Part shown: one piece after another, positions 10,801 to 19,394 of the stretch
Position numbering within the stretch: the stretch's first letter is position 1
Layout of the letters: the number at the start of each line of letters is the position of its first letter
Assembly: GCF_022682495.2 (NCBI RefSeq)
Contig: NC_071398.1
Coordinates: forward strand, 99,121,880-99,185,879
DNA: 64,000 nucleotides
Source: Desmodus rotundus
Taxonomy: Eukaryota; Chordata; Mammalia; Chiroptera; Phyllostomidae
Reading direction: 5' to 3'
The notes under the pieces: model-generated
The model's input: the letters and a program-made list of their open reading frames with translations, nothing else
What the model was told of the DNA's origin: nothing
Databases searched by the model: none
Translations under genes and position numbers: made by a program

Positions 10801-12043
10801 AAAATAGTGGGAAAGTATGTAACCAAATATTAGAAATATGTTCTTCTGGGTGCTGGAGTTGTAGGTGATTGTCACATTTTTTGCTATTTTCATTTTTCCC
10901 CCTATATTCTGAATAATCAAGTTCCATTAGTAATCAAAGGAAAATAGACATATTTTACAGAGTAGTTGCTGGGAGGGCTGAAGCTCCCACCCACTGGGCA
11001 CCTTAGGCCTGGGCCCCCCATCTGCCCAGCTGCCTCTGGTCTCCCTTCCTCCCCCGCTCTGTCTCAGTGACCCACGGCCCCACTTGCTGGCATGTACCTT
11101 GCGTCTCGCCCAGACCCTCTGCGGAGGAGATGCTGCCATCCGGCCCCCCTCTCTGACTCCCCGGGGCCATGTTCTCTGCAGAACCTGGAGAGCCTGGTGT
11201 CTCAGAACATCTCAGGCACTGTCTTCTACCCGAGGTTCTACCACCTGATGGCCTATGTGTGCCTTCTCATGGGCGATGGGCAGAACTGCGACCTCTTCCT
11301 GGACACGGCCCTGCAGCTCTCCGAGGCCCAGGGGAACCTGCTGGAGATGCACTGGCTGAGCATGAGCAGGGTGAGTGAGTGCCAGGAGCCCGCGGCCAGT
11401 CCTGAGCCCAGGCCTGGGGAGGCTTCGCAGGCGGGGAGGCCACTGTGGGCCTCCAGACTCTTACTGGGAGGGGGGATGTGTCCCTAACTCAGGTAGGCAC
11501 ACCTCCTCTTCCTCGAGTTCTCATGGGGTTCCCCCTCCAAACCCCTGGAGCAAAGTCTCCCCCTCCCCACGGCCCTCCCCACTTTTCAGCGTGTGTGGCA
11601 TTCGTGCGCGTACCTCTTCTCCCCTCTCAAAGGGCAAACCCACACTTAGCACCTAGCACAGTGCCTCAGACTCGGGATCTGGGGAGTAAATGGATGAAAG
11701 TGCACGTTCTTGGTGTGTACTCACAGCCACGTGTCCGTGGTCTCTCACAGCCACGTGTCCGTGGTCTGGGTTCACATGGGTTTACAAGCCCAATGATGTG
11801 TGGCCACTTCTGGTCCAGCCAGACCGGACCTCCATGGCCGAGGAGCGCCAACTGGGCCTGTGTCCCTTTTGCCCCTCGCAGGAGTGGTGGTACTCCAGCT
11901 GCGAGCCGACCGAGAACCTGTGGCCCTTGACACTGCAGAGCCTCCCGTCGTGGCACGCGGTCGTGTCCGGCAACGTGAGCACGCAGGAGATTCAAAAGAA
12001 CAAATTCCTCATGAGAGTGAATATCCTGGACAACCCTTTCTAA
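1731..12043 (+). CDS. ADCY10: Soluble adenylyl cyclase, C-terminal part, ten exons (gene partial at 5' end)
   Basis: ADCY10 converts ATP to cAMP and is stimulated by bicarbonate and calcium; it acts in cytosol, cilia and sperm flagella. The catalytic C1 and C2 domains are near the N terminus and are not in this window. The part here is the long C-terminal region, thought to be TPR-like and regulatory, which the truncated isoform lacks. Joining 1731-1838, 2306-2481, 3297-3453, 6316-6520, 6599-6695, 7225-7340, 8165-8282, 9483-9678, 11182-11370 and 11882-12043 gives 1524 nt, 507 codons plus TAA, with no frameshift or stop. Every junction is GT-AG and phases match. Recognised segments include AYTYLNEGERLLKTLKNN, HCKYYAYLA, KYEVMAMEQIF and the C-terminal KNKFLMRVN. 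Human ADCY10 is 1610 residues, so this should be about residues 1104-1610. Upstream exons lie left of position 1. Identity is by recalled similarity, without a search. Confidence 0.95.
2306..2481 (+). CDS. ADCY10: ADCY10 coding exon (fragment residues 37-95)
   Basis: Acceptor ctccctgcag ends at 2305; donor gtaagg starts at 2482. The 176 bp begin VCFNMGQMVLAKKML in phase 0 and end two bases into a glycine codon. The helical, leucine- and lysine-rich text is typical of the TPR-like C-terminal region. The following intron, 2482-3296, carries a MIR relic near 2.93-3.07 kb. Confidence 0.94.
2928..3070 (+). repeat. MIR SINE relic
   Basis: The text ctgtgtaactttgagttaat, followed by acttaacctctctgagtc and cgtctgtgaagtgggg, is the conserved MIR core in plus orientation, diverged as expected for an ancient mammalian SINE. 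Adjacent sequence at 3130-3270 may be a second MIR-like fragment but is weaker. Confidence 0.75.
3297..3453 (+). CDS. ADCY10: ADCY10 coding exon (fragment residues 95-147)
   Basis: Acceptor ctctcacag ends at 3296; donor gtaggg starts at 3454. The 157 bp complete the split glycine, then read KKKLAELYQQTTCFSLLWKI and end ALETQDNLQ in phase 0. It contains the distinctive HCKYYAYLA stretch. The next intron is 2.86 kb and carries a VES SINE and an L2 relic. Confidence 0.94.
4489..4698 (+). repeat. VES tRNA-derived SINE (bat)
   Basis: Starts ccctgactggtgtagctcag, has a pol III A-box-like tagctcagtggg and a B-box-like ggttcgattccc, then the VES middle (ccctggttagggtgtgtac) and the pyrimidine-rich tail (ctccctcccttcctcccctc, then ctctctaaaacaaataaaataa). 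This structure is the bat VES family. It sits in an ADCY10 intron, sense to the gene. Confidence 0.93.
5000..5350 (+). repeat. L2 LINE 3' relic
   Basis: Text such as gttccctctgcctggggtgc, ccacctgctcagtgatgcct, ccccatgagggcaggtcc and a terminal gtgctcatcaaacatttttt is typical of the L2 3' region in plus orientation. It lies in the ADCY10 intron 3454-6315; the rest of that intron (3454-4488, 5351-6315) has no repeat I can name. Confidence 0.7.
6316..6520 (+). CDS. ADCY10: ADCY10 coding exon (fragment residues 148-216)
   Basis: Acceptor ccattgcag ends at 6315; donor gtaagg starts at 6521. The 205 bp begin IIKAYLEYSLHYQLAGH, include KYEVMAMEQIFSLP, and end MGHLDLAIDL plus one base of glycine. 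It is separated from the next exon by an intron of only 78 bp. Confidence 0.95.
6599..6695 (+). CDS. ADCY10: ADCY10 coding exon (fragment residues 216-248)
   Basis: Acceptor ctccgcag ends at 6598; donor gtattt starts at 6696. The 97 bp complete the split glycine, then read SRAQKMWALLRNPNEQY and end CLLLKT plus two bases of arginine. The upstream intron is open in frame, so a simple open-reading-frame call would run through it; splice phase and similarity show the true boundary. The next intron, 6696-7224, has no recognised content. Confidence 0.93.
7225..7340 (+). CDS. ADCY10: ADCY10 coding exon (fragment residues 248-287)
   Basis: Acceptor gactgtag ends at 7224; donor gtgggt starts at 7341. 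The 116 bp complete the split arginine, then read YRPLIQVLGWLWDLSVAED and end CLDIMLYA plus one base of glycine. The following intron, 7341-8164, is GC-rich unique sequence with no recognised repeat. Confidence 0.94.
8165..8282 (+). CDS. ADCY10: ADCY10 coding exon (fragment residues 287-326)
   Basis: Acceptor cgctcccag ends at 8164; donor gtaaca starts at 8283. The 118 bp complete the split glycine, then read FTYRAFDECVDFIRHNEDHR and end LGLYSSVAI plus two bases of tryptophan. The donor is GTAACA, weaker than consensus but compatible. The next intron (8283-9482, 1.2 kb) is GC-rich with no recognised repeat. Confidence 0.95.
9483..9678 (+). CDS. ADCY10: ADCY10 coding exon (fragment residues 326-391)
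   Basis: Acceptor gtggtgcag ends at 9482; donor gtgagg starts at 9679. The 196 bp complete the split tryptophan, then read YARLQDWDTFQIFFNKAKNL and end DSGVQLLK in phase 0. It includes a charged, probably helical LHLQKEIEECAENAQ segment. The next intron holds a minus-strand VES SINE and a TG-rich tandem repeat. Confidence 0.95.
9963..10165 (-). repeat. VES tRNA-derived SINE, antisense
   Basis: Reverse complement of the VES family: the T-rich end tttatttatttatttttaga, gagaaagagatagagaaaca, the middle cctactggggacctggccca, and the tRNA-like head ending ggagccacaccagcctgggc. It lies antisense inside an ADCY10 intron. The head contains the reversed B box (ggaattgaactggcc). Confidence 0.92.
10567..10790. 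repeat. TG/AG-rich microsatellite tract (gtgagtgt-type)
   Basis: About 220 bp of imperfect repeats built from gtgtga and gagtgt units. It interrupts AT-richer DNA on both sides (10480-10560 and 10790-10925) that looks like one old interspersed repeat. Imperfect units indicate an aged expansion. Confidence 0.9.
11182..11370 (+). CDS. ADCY10: ADCY10 coding exon (fragment residues 392-454)
   Basis: Acceptor gttctctgcag ends at 11181; donor gtgagt starts at 11371. The 189 bp read 63 codons in phase 0, including FYHLMAYVCLLMGDGQNC, and end HWLSMSR. The following 511-bp intron contains a 24-bp tandem duplication at 11721-11767. Confidence 0.95.
11882..12043 (+). CDS. ADCY10: ADCY10 terminal coding exon and stop (fragment residues 455-507)
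   Basis: Acceptor cccctcgcag ends at 11881. The 162 coding bp begin EWWYSSCEPTENLW, carry the tail IQKNKFLMRVN and end NPF followed by TAA at 12041-12043. The C-terminal residues align with the end of the mammalian protein as I remember it, so the reading frame terminates normally. Confidence 0.95.
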   Translation, partial: EWWYSSCEPTENLWPLTLQSLPSWHAVVSGNVSTQEIQKNKFLMRVNILDNPF

Positions 12044-12340
12044 TGTTTCCTGAAAGGGAGCAGAGAGTCTAGGAAGCCTCGTCTGTGACTAACCTTTCTC
12101 TGCAGCCAGCACCCTCCAGGGGCTCCCGTGAACCACACCTGTTTGCATTCGGACCAGACGGGTGGCCCTCGGCCCTGGCTGAGGGTCCACCCGCGCCGGG
12201 GCACCCGGCTCTCCTTCGCCCTGGCTCCACATGCGCAGGGTCACAGCCTGCGGGGGGAAAAGCAACATCACCTCGGCAGATATTGCGACAGAGACCTGTC
12301 TAGTCAGCCTATTAAACTGAAAATGTTTATTTTTAAATGT
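12044..12340 (+). promoter_or_regulatory. ADCY10: ADCY10 3' UTR with ATTAAA polyadenylation signal
   Basis: The stop codon is followed by about 290 bp of untranslated sequence. ATTAAA occurs at 12311-12316, and T- and GT-rich sequence (gttgttc, ttttccgtgt) follows within 50 bp, the expected arrangement for cleavage at about 12330-12340. The exact cleavage site is inferred. A reverse-strand AATAAA (plus-strand tttatt near 12326) sits in the same block but is about 10 kb beyond the MPZL1 stop, so it is probably unused by MPZL1. Confidence 0.7.
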
Positions 12341-12343
12341 CCA

Positions 12344-15300
12344 GTTGTTCGATCTTTTCCGTGTAGCACAGGAGTACAAACTGCGAATTCTCCTCGTGGT
12401 CAGCGAGGGCAAGGTGTGAGCAGACACGTCTTTGTCATGCCCGGCCGCGGCTTCCGGAGCCCTGGGGCCTCCCGCGCCAGCTCACTGTGGAAGGAAGTAA
12501 ATGTGGAAAGTGGAGACAGCAGTGACTTCAGTGAGCAGTGGGTCTCTTTTACATGCATAGACTGTGTGCTTTCATCTTTAGCGAGGCGATAGCGTTCTTT
12601 CCCCGATGGAGCAGCTGCCCAGGGCCGTCCTCCGTCACGGCCGCCCCCTGTCGGGGGAGAGCTACCCTCCCTGGGGGTCTGCACCTCTGAGGGCCAAGGG
12701 AAATGTGTGTCGATGCAGCCTCCCTGCTGCTGCAGCCACAGACCCAGGCGGCCGCCTCTGGCAGGGCACATGGGTTTCTGTTCGTTGATTCCCATTGGGT
12801 CCTGGCCCTGGAAGGGGACCCCTGTGACATGCACCCCTGAATCACAGTGACTTCCGGGGGCAGGGCCCACGTGGGCACCCCTTCAATAGGCCAGATTTCA
12901 TTGTCCTTCTGGGAAAGGGACAGCTGTGTATTTCTCCTCCACAAAGGAGGTTGGACATCCAGGTGGCACCAGGAGGCCGGCCCAGAGGCCTGGGGCCCGG
13001 GGAACAGTGGAGGGACGCTGGCCAGGAGAGCTGAGTGGTGGGTCCCCCGACTCGTGGGCTGTGCCTGTGGACCGACCTCCCTAGTTCTGTGCTTGGGCGG
13101 GTGGGAGGGCAGGGGGCATGATTCTTCCTCCTCCACAACCTCACAGACGCCTCTCACTTTGTGTGGCCAAGCCAAAGCCAGAGCAGGCTAGGCTGGAGGC
13201 GGAGGGTGGGGAGGCTGGCTGTCCTTGGAAGTGCGGTGACGTGACTCCCAAGCGCTGGTAGAAACGCTGAGGACAGAGGCAGAGGGGAGCAAGGCTTAAG
13301 AGCAGGTTAAAGATTTTACCTTCCATGTGCCCGAATCCAGAAACGTGTGCATCGGGCTTTATGGGAACCCTGACTATGCCACCGGCCAGTTATGTGACTG
13401 TCGGGTCAGTTTCCTTGGGTGTAAACTAAAGTTGTGGGGAGGTCCCTTCCCTCCCCATCTGGCTGCAATTCCAATGGCCGGCCCTGGGTGCATCCTCCTC
13501 CCGGCCAGCAGATGGCAGCACCTGTTCTGTGCAGCGGCCACCACCCTGGGAGGAGCTTCTGGTCAACCTCCCCAAGCCTCTGCCTGCAGACCCACAGCCT
13601 CAGCCAGCAGCACTTGGAACCACTCTGGCTTCCACAGCTGCTCCCCTCATTCCTGCAGGAGGCGCCCAGCATGAGGTTCTCAGGAGCATCACTTGAGAAG
13701 GTAGATTCTGGCTACAGGTCTCTTTAGGAGAAGGCAGATAATCCATGAAGCTTCAGGAGCAGAGAGGAATGGCAACGTGATGATCTATCTTTTGCTTCCC
13801 CCCAAACAAGAGCTTTGAGCACGTCCAGGAATGCACACAGGGAAGAGGCTCTGTCTCCAGCACTGTGCCAAGTGAGTACTCAGAAAGGGATTATGAATTA
13901 ATGAGTCCATTAAAGAACAGTTTCAACTGGTGATCTCAAGTTAATTCTTGCGGGAAGCCTTAGAAGTAGGAACCTGATCCTGACAGAGTGAATAAACAAT
14001 ATGGACCCGGAAGGAGATCAACAAAAATCACTTAACACCGACTGTAGGGCTGCGCACCAAGTGTACTGGGGTCACAGCGACGACTGAGAACAGGCTGCAC
14101 GTTGGTTCCAGATGTGGGCCTGCAGCCTCCCGGGACTGGATCCCCGGACCGCCTGCACCTGCCTGCAACAGAAGAGTCGGCCGAGGAAGTCCCTCACGGA
14201 GGAAGGATGCAGCCAGGCTGCCCTGTTGGAAAACCCACCCCTGTGTGTGGAATGGACTGGAGAAGGGCGGGGCCCACAGGAAGGCCGGAAGGTGGTCGCT
14301 ACAGCAGGCTCGGGATCAGGTCGTCCTGTGTAAGGAAGGGGTGGTGGAGGCGGCGATTGGCACTTTGGTCTGAAAGACACTGGAAGAGGTAGATGGTACC
14401 CAAGTCAGAGAAGGGCTTTTCCGGGAGGATGCTCAGAAGTAACGATGACGACGTGGAGAGAGGCCCCATCAACTCAGGACGAAGAAGCGTCCAGCATGTG
14501 CCAAGTGGACGATTACATTCACTCCCCTCTCCCTCCGCCACCCCAATCCCAGCCGTGCGACCCTGCCTGCCCCAGGATTGCCCCCTCGTGACCACTGGCC
14601 GCGGGCCAGGACACTCCGCCCGCGCGCTTCCACTCTCTTCCCAGTCCTTCGCAGAGCCCTGCTGTCAACTCCGTTCCCACAGCTGCTGAGCACCCAGTTC
14701 CCCCCACCCCGAGCTCTGCAGTAGCCACATAATTGCTTCTCCTCTCGGTTTTGGATCTGCACCCTGAACAGCGGGCAGGCTGAGCTGGCTAACATGTGAC
14801 CCCCATTGGTTCCTCCATTTGAAGTCCTGTTATTTGCCTTCAGGACGCCCAGTTTCCTTACCGGGAGGATGAAGCTTTCCAGGCCTGTCTCCCTGCCAGG
14901 TTCAGTCCTGCGACCACCCCAGCCTTTGGGCTGGTCCCTCCAACTGAAGGTCTCTACCGGAGTCTTTCGTGTTTCCCCTAAGTCCTCTGACCCCAAAGCA
15001 CCTTCTCCCAGCATGCTGCGCAGGTTGGGTGCGTCAGTCCGTCCTTGTCATTCCCCAGCTGCCGTCTGTCCTTCCCCATCCAGCTGTTCTAATGTGACTG
15101 CGTGGCGCTGTCTGTCTGGGGCTGCCTCCTCTCTGAGCTCCTCAAGGGCAGGGTTCTGCACCCTCAACTCTGCCTCCCTGGCGCTTGGTGTGGGGGAAGC
15201 ATGCGAAGGCCACACTGGCTCTGTGTGGTTCATGGTCGCACCTGGCACTGCACGGTGCGAGGGACGTGGCAGCAATGAACACACGAGTGACGGGGTGACG

Positions 15301-18300
15301 GGGTGACAGAGTGTGTGCCCTCCACCCACCAGACAGTGGCAGTCCCCGGGACCACCCTGGGAGGGGTACCCCGTCCACACCCCCACCGCGAGGGGAGAGG
15401 GGTGTGAGGAGGTTCTGTGCGTGTGTGTGTGTAACCTGGCTCATCCCTACCCCCGCACTGTCCAACAGAGCTTCCTGTGACGAGGGCGTGGTCCCTCTCC
15501 ACGCTGTCCACGCCCCGGGCCCTGCTCGCCCTTGAAATGTAGTCAGTGTGGGTCTGAATGTTACATGTGATGTGATTCTAACAAAAATGAATCGTAATGG
15601 CCACATGTGGCTTGTGGACTGCAGTGGCCCTGAAGTGCCACCGCGGCAGCCCTGCACGTTGGCCAGGGTCCTTTCTACAGCAGGAGCTGGGACAGCTGGG
15701 AGCAGAGAGGGGTTGGCTGTAGAGCAGAAAACGCATCTGGCCGCTTCCCTATTCCTGCCGCCACCGTGCTCCCAGGGAGCCCGACCGGTGCGTGCTTCAC
15801 AGCAAACCGAGGTGAATCCGAAGCCTGGCTGCCCCGCGGCTGGGCTGCTCCCTGTTTTCCATCCCTCTGCCTCCTAAGGAAAGGACCGCATTTTGCAGGA
15901 ACTTGAATGCCTGCCCACAGCCAGGGAAGAGGCCCGCGTGTGGCCTAGGAAGAGACATCCTCTAAAGCCGGAATCGAAACAGACCACACGGTTTGCGGCA
16001 GGGGCCTGGATCTGGCTTTTTCTCCCTGGGGCTTGTCGGAGGGCACGGAAGCATGCCCGTCATTTCCAGCCAAGCCATTCCGTTCAAAGTAACTTCTCTC
16101 CCTTGGGCTTTTCCTCCGCGGCTCCGCCTCAGTGAGCCAGTGTGAGATCATCGGCTTGGCCTCCTCTTCCGGAGCCTGGCATGTCCTGAGGTATCCTGTG
16201 TCAGGGGGACACCCACGGCATCAGGACACAGAGCAGGGGGCGCCTCGCTGGTGGCCTCACCTGTGTGTCCGCTGGAGGTCCTACCTGCTCGGCGACCGAG
16301 ATGCTCGAGCAAGCTTCTCAGAAACATGTTCCCCTCTGCTGGGGCTGCTCCCTGTGGCGATGGCCAACGTGTGGGACAGAAAGACCGGGCTCTGACTCAG
16401 GCGCATCCGGACACGTTCAGAGCAAACCATCTGGCTTGTTGCTCTGTCTGTAAGAGCAAGGGCAGGGCTTTGCAAGATGTCCCACATTCCTCTGGGCCCA
16501 AGTGCATGTTCTAAGAGATTCCCTACAAAATAAATTTAGATTTGATGTGCCTTCTTATCAAGTTGAAAGAAACTCTGTAATGAAAAAAAACCACAGCACC
16601 ACAAAAGCTCTCTCCAAAGCCGGAGAAAGCAAGGAGGATGACCCTGGATTCAAAACTCTGGGTCCTTGGAGTCCTTCCTTATCAGGGGAGGGACATCTCA
16701 GGCCCTAAGCAAGCAGGCCTCAGCTGGCACTGCCCCACTCCCACAGGTACAGATGCCTGAGGTCATTTAATGCCCTGAAGGGCCAGGAAACCAGGGCTGT
16801 GGCTGCCACACGCTCTGGAACAAGCACAAGGCTGGCTCGAAAGCAAGTGTGGCAGATTCGACCCGGCAGGCTTCCTCCTCCCAGATGCAAGGAGATCAAA
16901 AAACCCCCAGCCCTTCCTCACTTTCTGGAACGCTGCAGGCCCCGCTCCACCAGGCCCACCACAACGAGGGCACAATGGTTTTCACATCCTGTTTGCAGGC
17001 AGAACTGAAGCGGGAAGCAGCAGCTCCCTGGGGACTCCCCGAGGCTGAGAGGTGGGTTTCCTTCCTTGTAGACACAGCCAAGGCCCCAGCAGGTGCCAGA
17101 GCACCCCCCTGGCCCCGGCCTCCTAGCCCCAGTTGTTGTTTTTTTACAAACCAAGTCTCAGCCAAGCTTAGGGACACGACTTCCCACCCGCTCCCCACAG
17201 CCTCAGGAAGGATGTGAGGAGGAGTGCTGGGCTTGGTGGCTGCTGCCCCCGCCCCCGACGGGAGGCCCCGCATTTCCAAGGCACCAGGAAGCTTGTCTCA
17301 TCCTGGGCTGCCTTTGACTTGCACTTGGCTTTTGCTTCTTTGATAGTCCATAAGGACAGAGGACTATTCCAGCGTCACTTGTGGTGCACGAAAACAAGAG
17401 ACCTGGAAACGACCCGAATGCCCAGGGATTCAGACCTGGCTTCAGATGCGATGGTCCATCCGTGTAAGAGGACACGGTGGGCGGGGGCGGGGGTTGGTGG
17501 TTAATAGCCAGTGGCCCATTCCTTCCATGCACGGGCATGCTAAGGGAAGAAGCAAACTGCAGGGCGCTGTGACCCCACGTTCGTGTTTAAAACAGGCACA
17601 CCCACTTTACAGGAACCCCGTTTCGGTCCTGATTTGAAGAAACCATTTGTAAAATGCCATTTTGAGACAAGGAAATCTGAGTCTGAACTGGGTATTAGAG
17701 GACGAGAAGGAATGGTTGGTTTACGTGCGTTTTTAACACGTTTCCATTAAGTGTGACGAGACATCCCGGTCACGTAGGAGAACGCGCATTCTTTAGAAGA
17801 TGCGCCCCAAAGAACGTAGCGGTAAACTGCCACCATTTGGGGTTTGGGGTTGCCATCATTCAGAACAGAGAAACCAGACAGGCAGAATGGATGAAGTCAC
17901 TGAAGATGGGGATGCAGAGGTGGGCTGCACTACATTCTCTTCTTTCGTGCACGTTTAAAACTCCTCATAGTAACAGATTAACAGATCTTGCATACACGGG
18001 GGGAAAAAGTGGGGGAAGGGCGCCGCGAAGCAGATGTCAGTTCCTGACCCCACCGGGCTCTTCCGTCCGCCCGTCCATCCGCACCGCAGTCACCCAGAGG
18101 GCTCAGCAGCTGGCTGCGGCCCTGAGCGGGCAAGCCCTCCCCAGGGCGGAAGCTGCCCTTAGAAGTAACAGGGTGTCCTTGGTGGGCACAGTCGCTGGGC
18201 AGATTGGAAACAGCCCCAGCAGCAGGAGGAAACTCCCTGAGACCTGGCTCCCACATGGCAGGAAGCGTGCAGACGGGAGAGCCCGCAGAGCCTGACGGTT

Positions 18301-19394
18301 GCCCCGTGTCTGGCCGGAGCCCCTCGGTGGGTGCAGGCACATGAGCTCACTCCCCTGGGGTCCCTGCCAGCTGTCACTCCTTCTCTCCCCGTGGAAAAAG
18401 TGACACCAGCCAGGAGCTTGCCCTGCAGGCAAAGCAACCCCTGCAGTTCACAGATCACTGGAAAACTCCAGCGCGTTATTAGTAAGACATTGCTGGTGAC
18501 ACAGCTCTCAACAGATGAAGACACCGTGTTGCCCTTTGACCTGAGAATAAGGGCCGCAAACAGGCCCCAGTCTCTCTACCACCTGACAGCCACCTCCCTT
18601 ATCCCCCGGGGCCCAGCAGGGAACCGCAGGCGGGCACCCTGCTGCTGCCCGCGTGTGCTGATGAGGAAGTGAGGCTCCTCTCTGTGGCGCTAAGGTAAGA
18701 ACAAGGCCTCAGGCACCAGCCAGGCCTCCCTACAAGTCCTACCCCCTAAGCCTGACACTGTCTTTCTAAAATTGGGTTTGAGATCAGAGTTGGCGCCACC
18801 TCGGTGCTGTAGAGAGCAAGAAACGCCAAGTGCCGGCACACAAGTATTCAGTCGTTACGAGGTCACCTTCTGTCACCCACCTCTGGCAAGCTCCCTGGGG
18901 AGAGTGCCTTCTGTACTGTTTCCTTACACTTAGCCCAGGATGGCCCTCGACACAGATTTGCCAGGTGGCCAATCCAGGCAGCCAGGCCACCCGGACTGAG
19001 CTCCCGCGAGGCACCAGCGGGGGGCTGTTCTCTGCACAAAGGGTGGAGCAGTGGGGCCTCTCGGTGCTGATGCTCCAGGAGGCGCAGCAGACAGACATGC
19101 GTGTGGGTAGGCAGGAGAAAAACAGCAGGGTTCGGGGCTGAGGAGAGCGGGTTGAGGGTGAGGCTACTCTTTTTCGCATCGTAGAGGTCCCTCCCAGAAG
19201 GTGGCACTGGGACAGAGCCTGAACGGAAGTGGGGGAGCAAACCCGCAAATCTACACCTGACGTGAGCCCTGGGCGGAGGCAGGCGGGCTGGGTGCTGCTG
19301 AGGCCCAAGGAGGCTGCCGTGGCGGGCGTGGGGTGAATGAAAGGGCCTTTAGCTCTTTTTCTACTTCATTCAAAATGAGCACGTAACACAATTC
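12344..19394. other. Intergenic region between converging ADCY10 and MPZL1
   Basis: No coding exon recognised. Recognised contents are a weak MIR-like patch near 13.35-13.45 kb, an L2-like patch near 15.0-15.2 kb, a MER5A relic at 15.45-15.62 kb and old LINE-like text near 17.38-17.48 kb. Long open frames here are GC-rich and low-complexity and look like chance. Confidence 0.65.
15453..15620 (+). mobile_element. MER5A (hAT-Charlie) non-autonomous DNA transposon relic
   Basis: The start gcactgtccaacagagcttc, the middle cttgaaatgtagtcagtgtg and the end ggccacatgtggcttgtgg match the MER5A consensus as I know it, in plus orientation. It is diverged and immobile. Confidence 0.8.

Noticed and set aside
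12326..12331. Reverse-strand AATAAA as the MPZL1 poly-A signal
   Set aside because: It lies about 9.8 kb past the MPZL1 stop and inside the ADCY10 3' UTR; nearer candidates exist.
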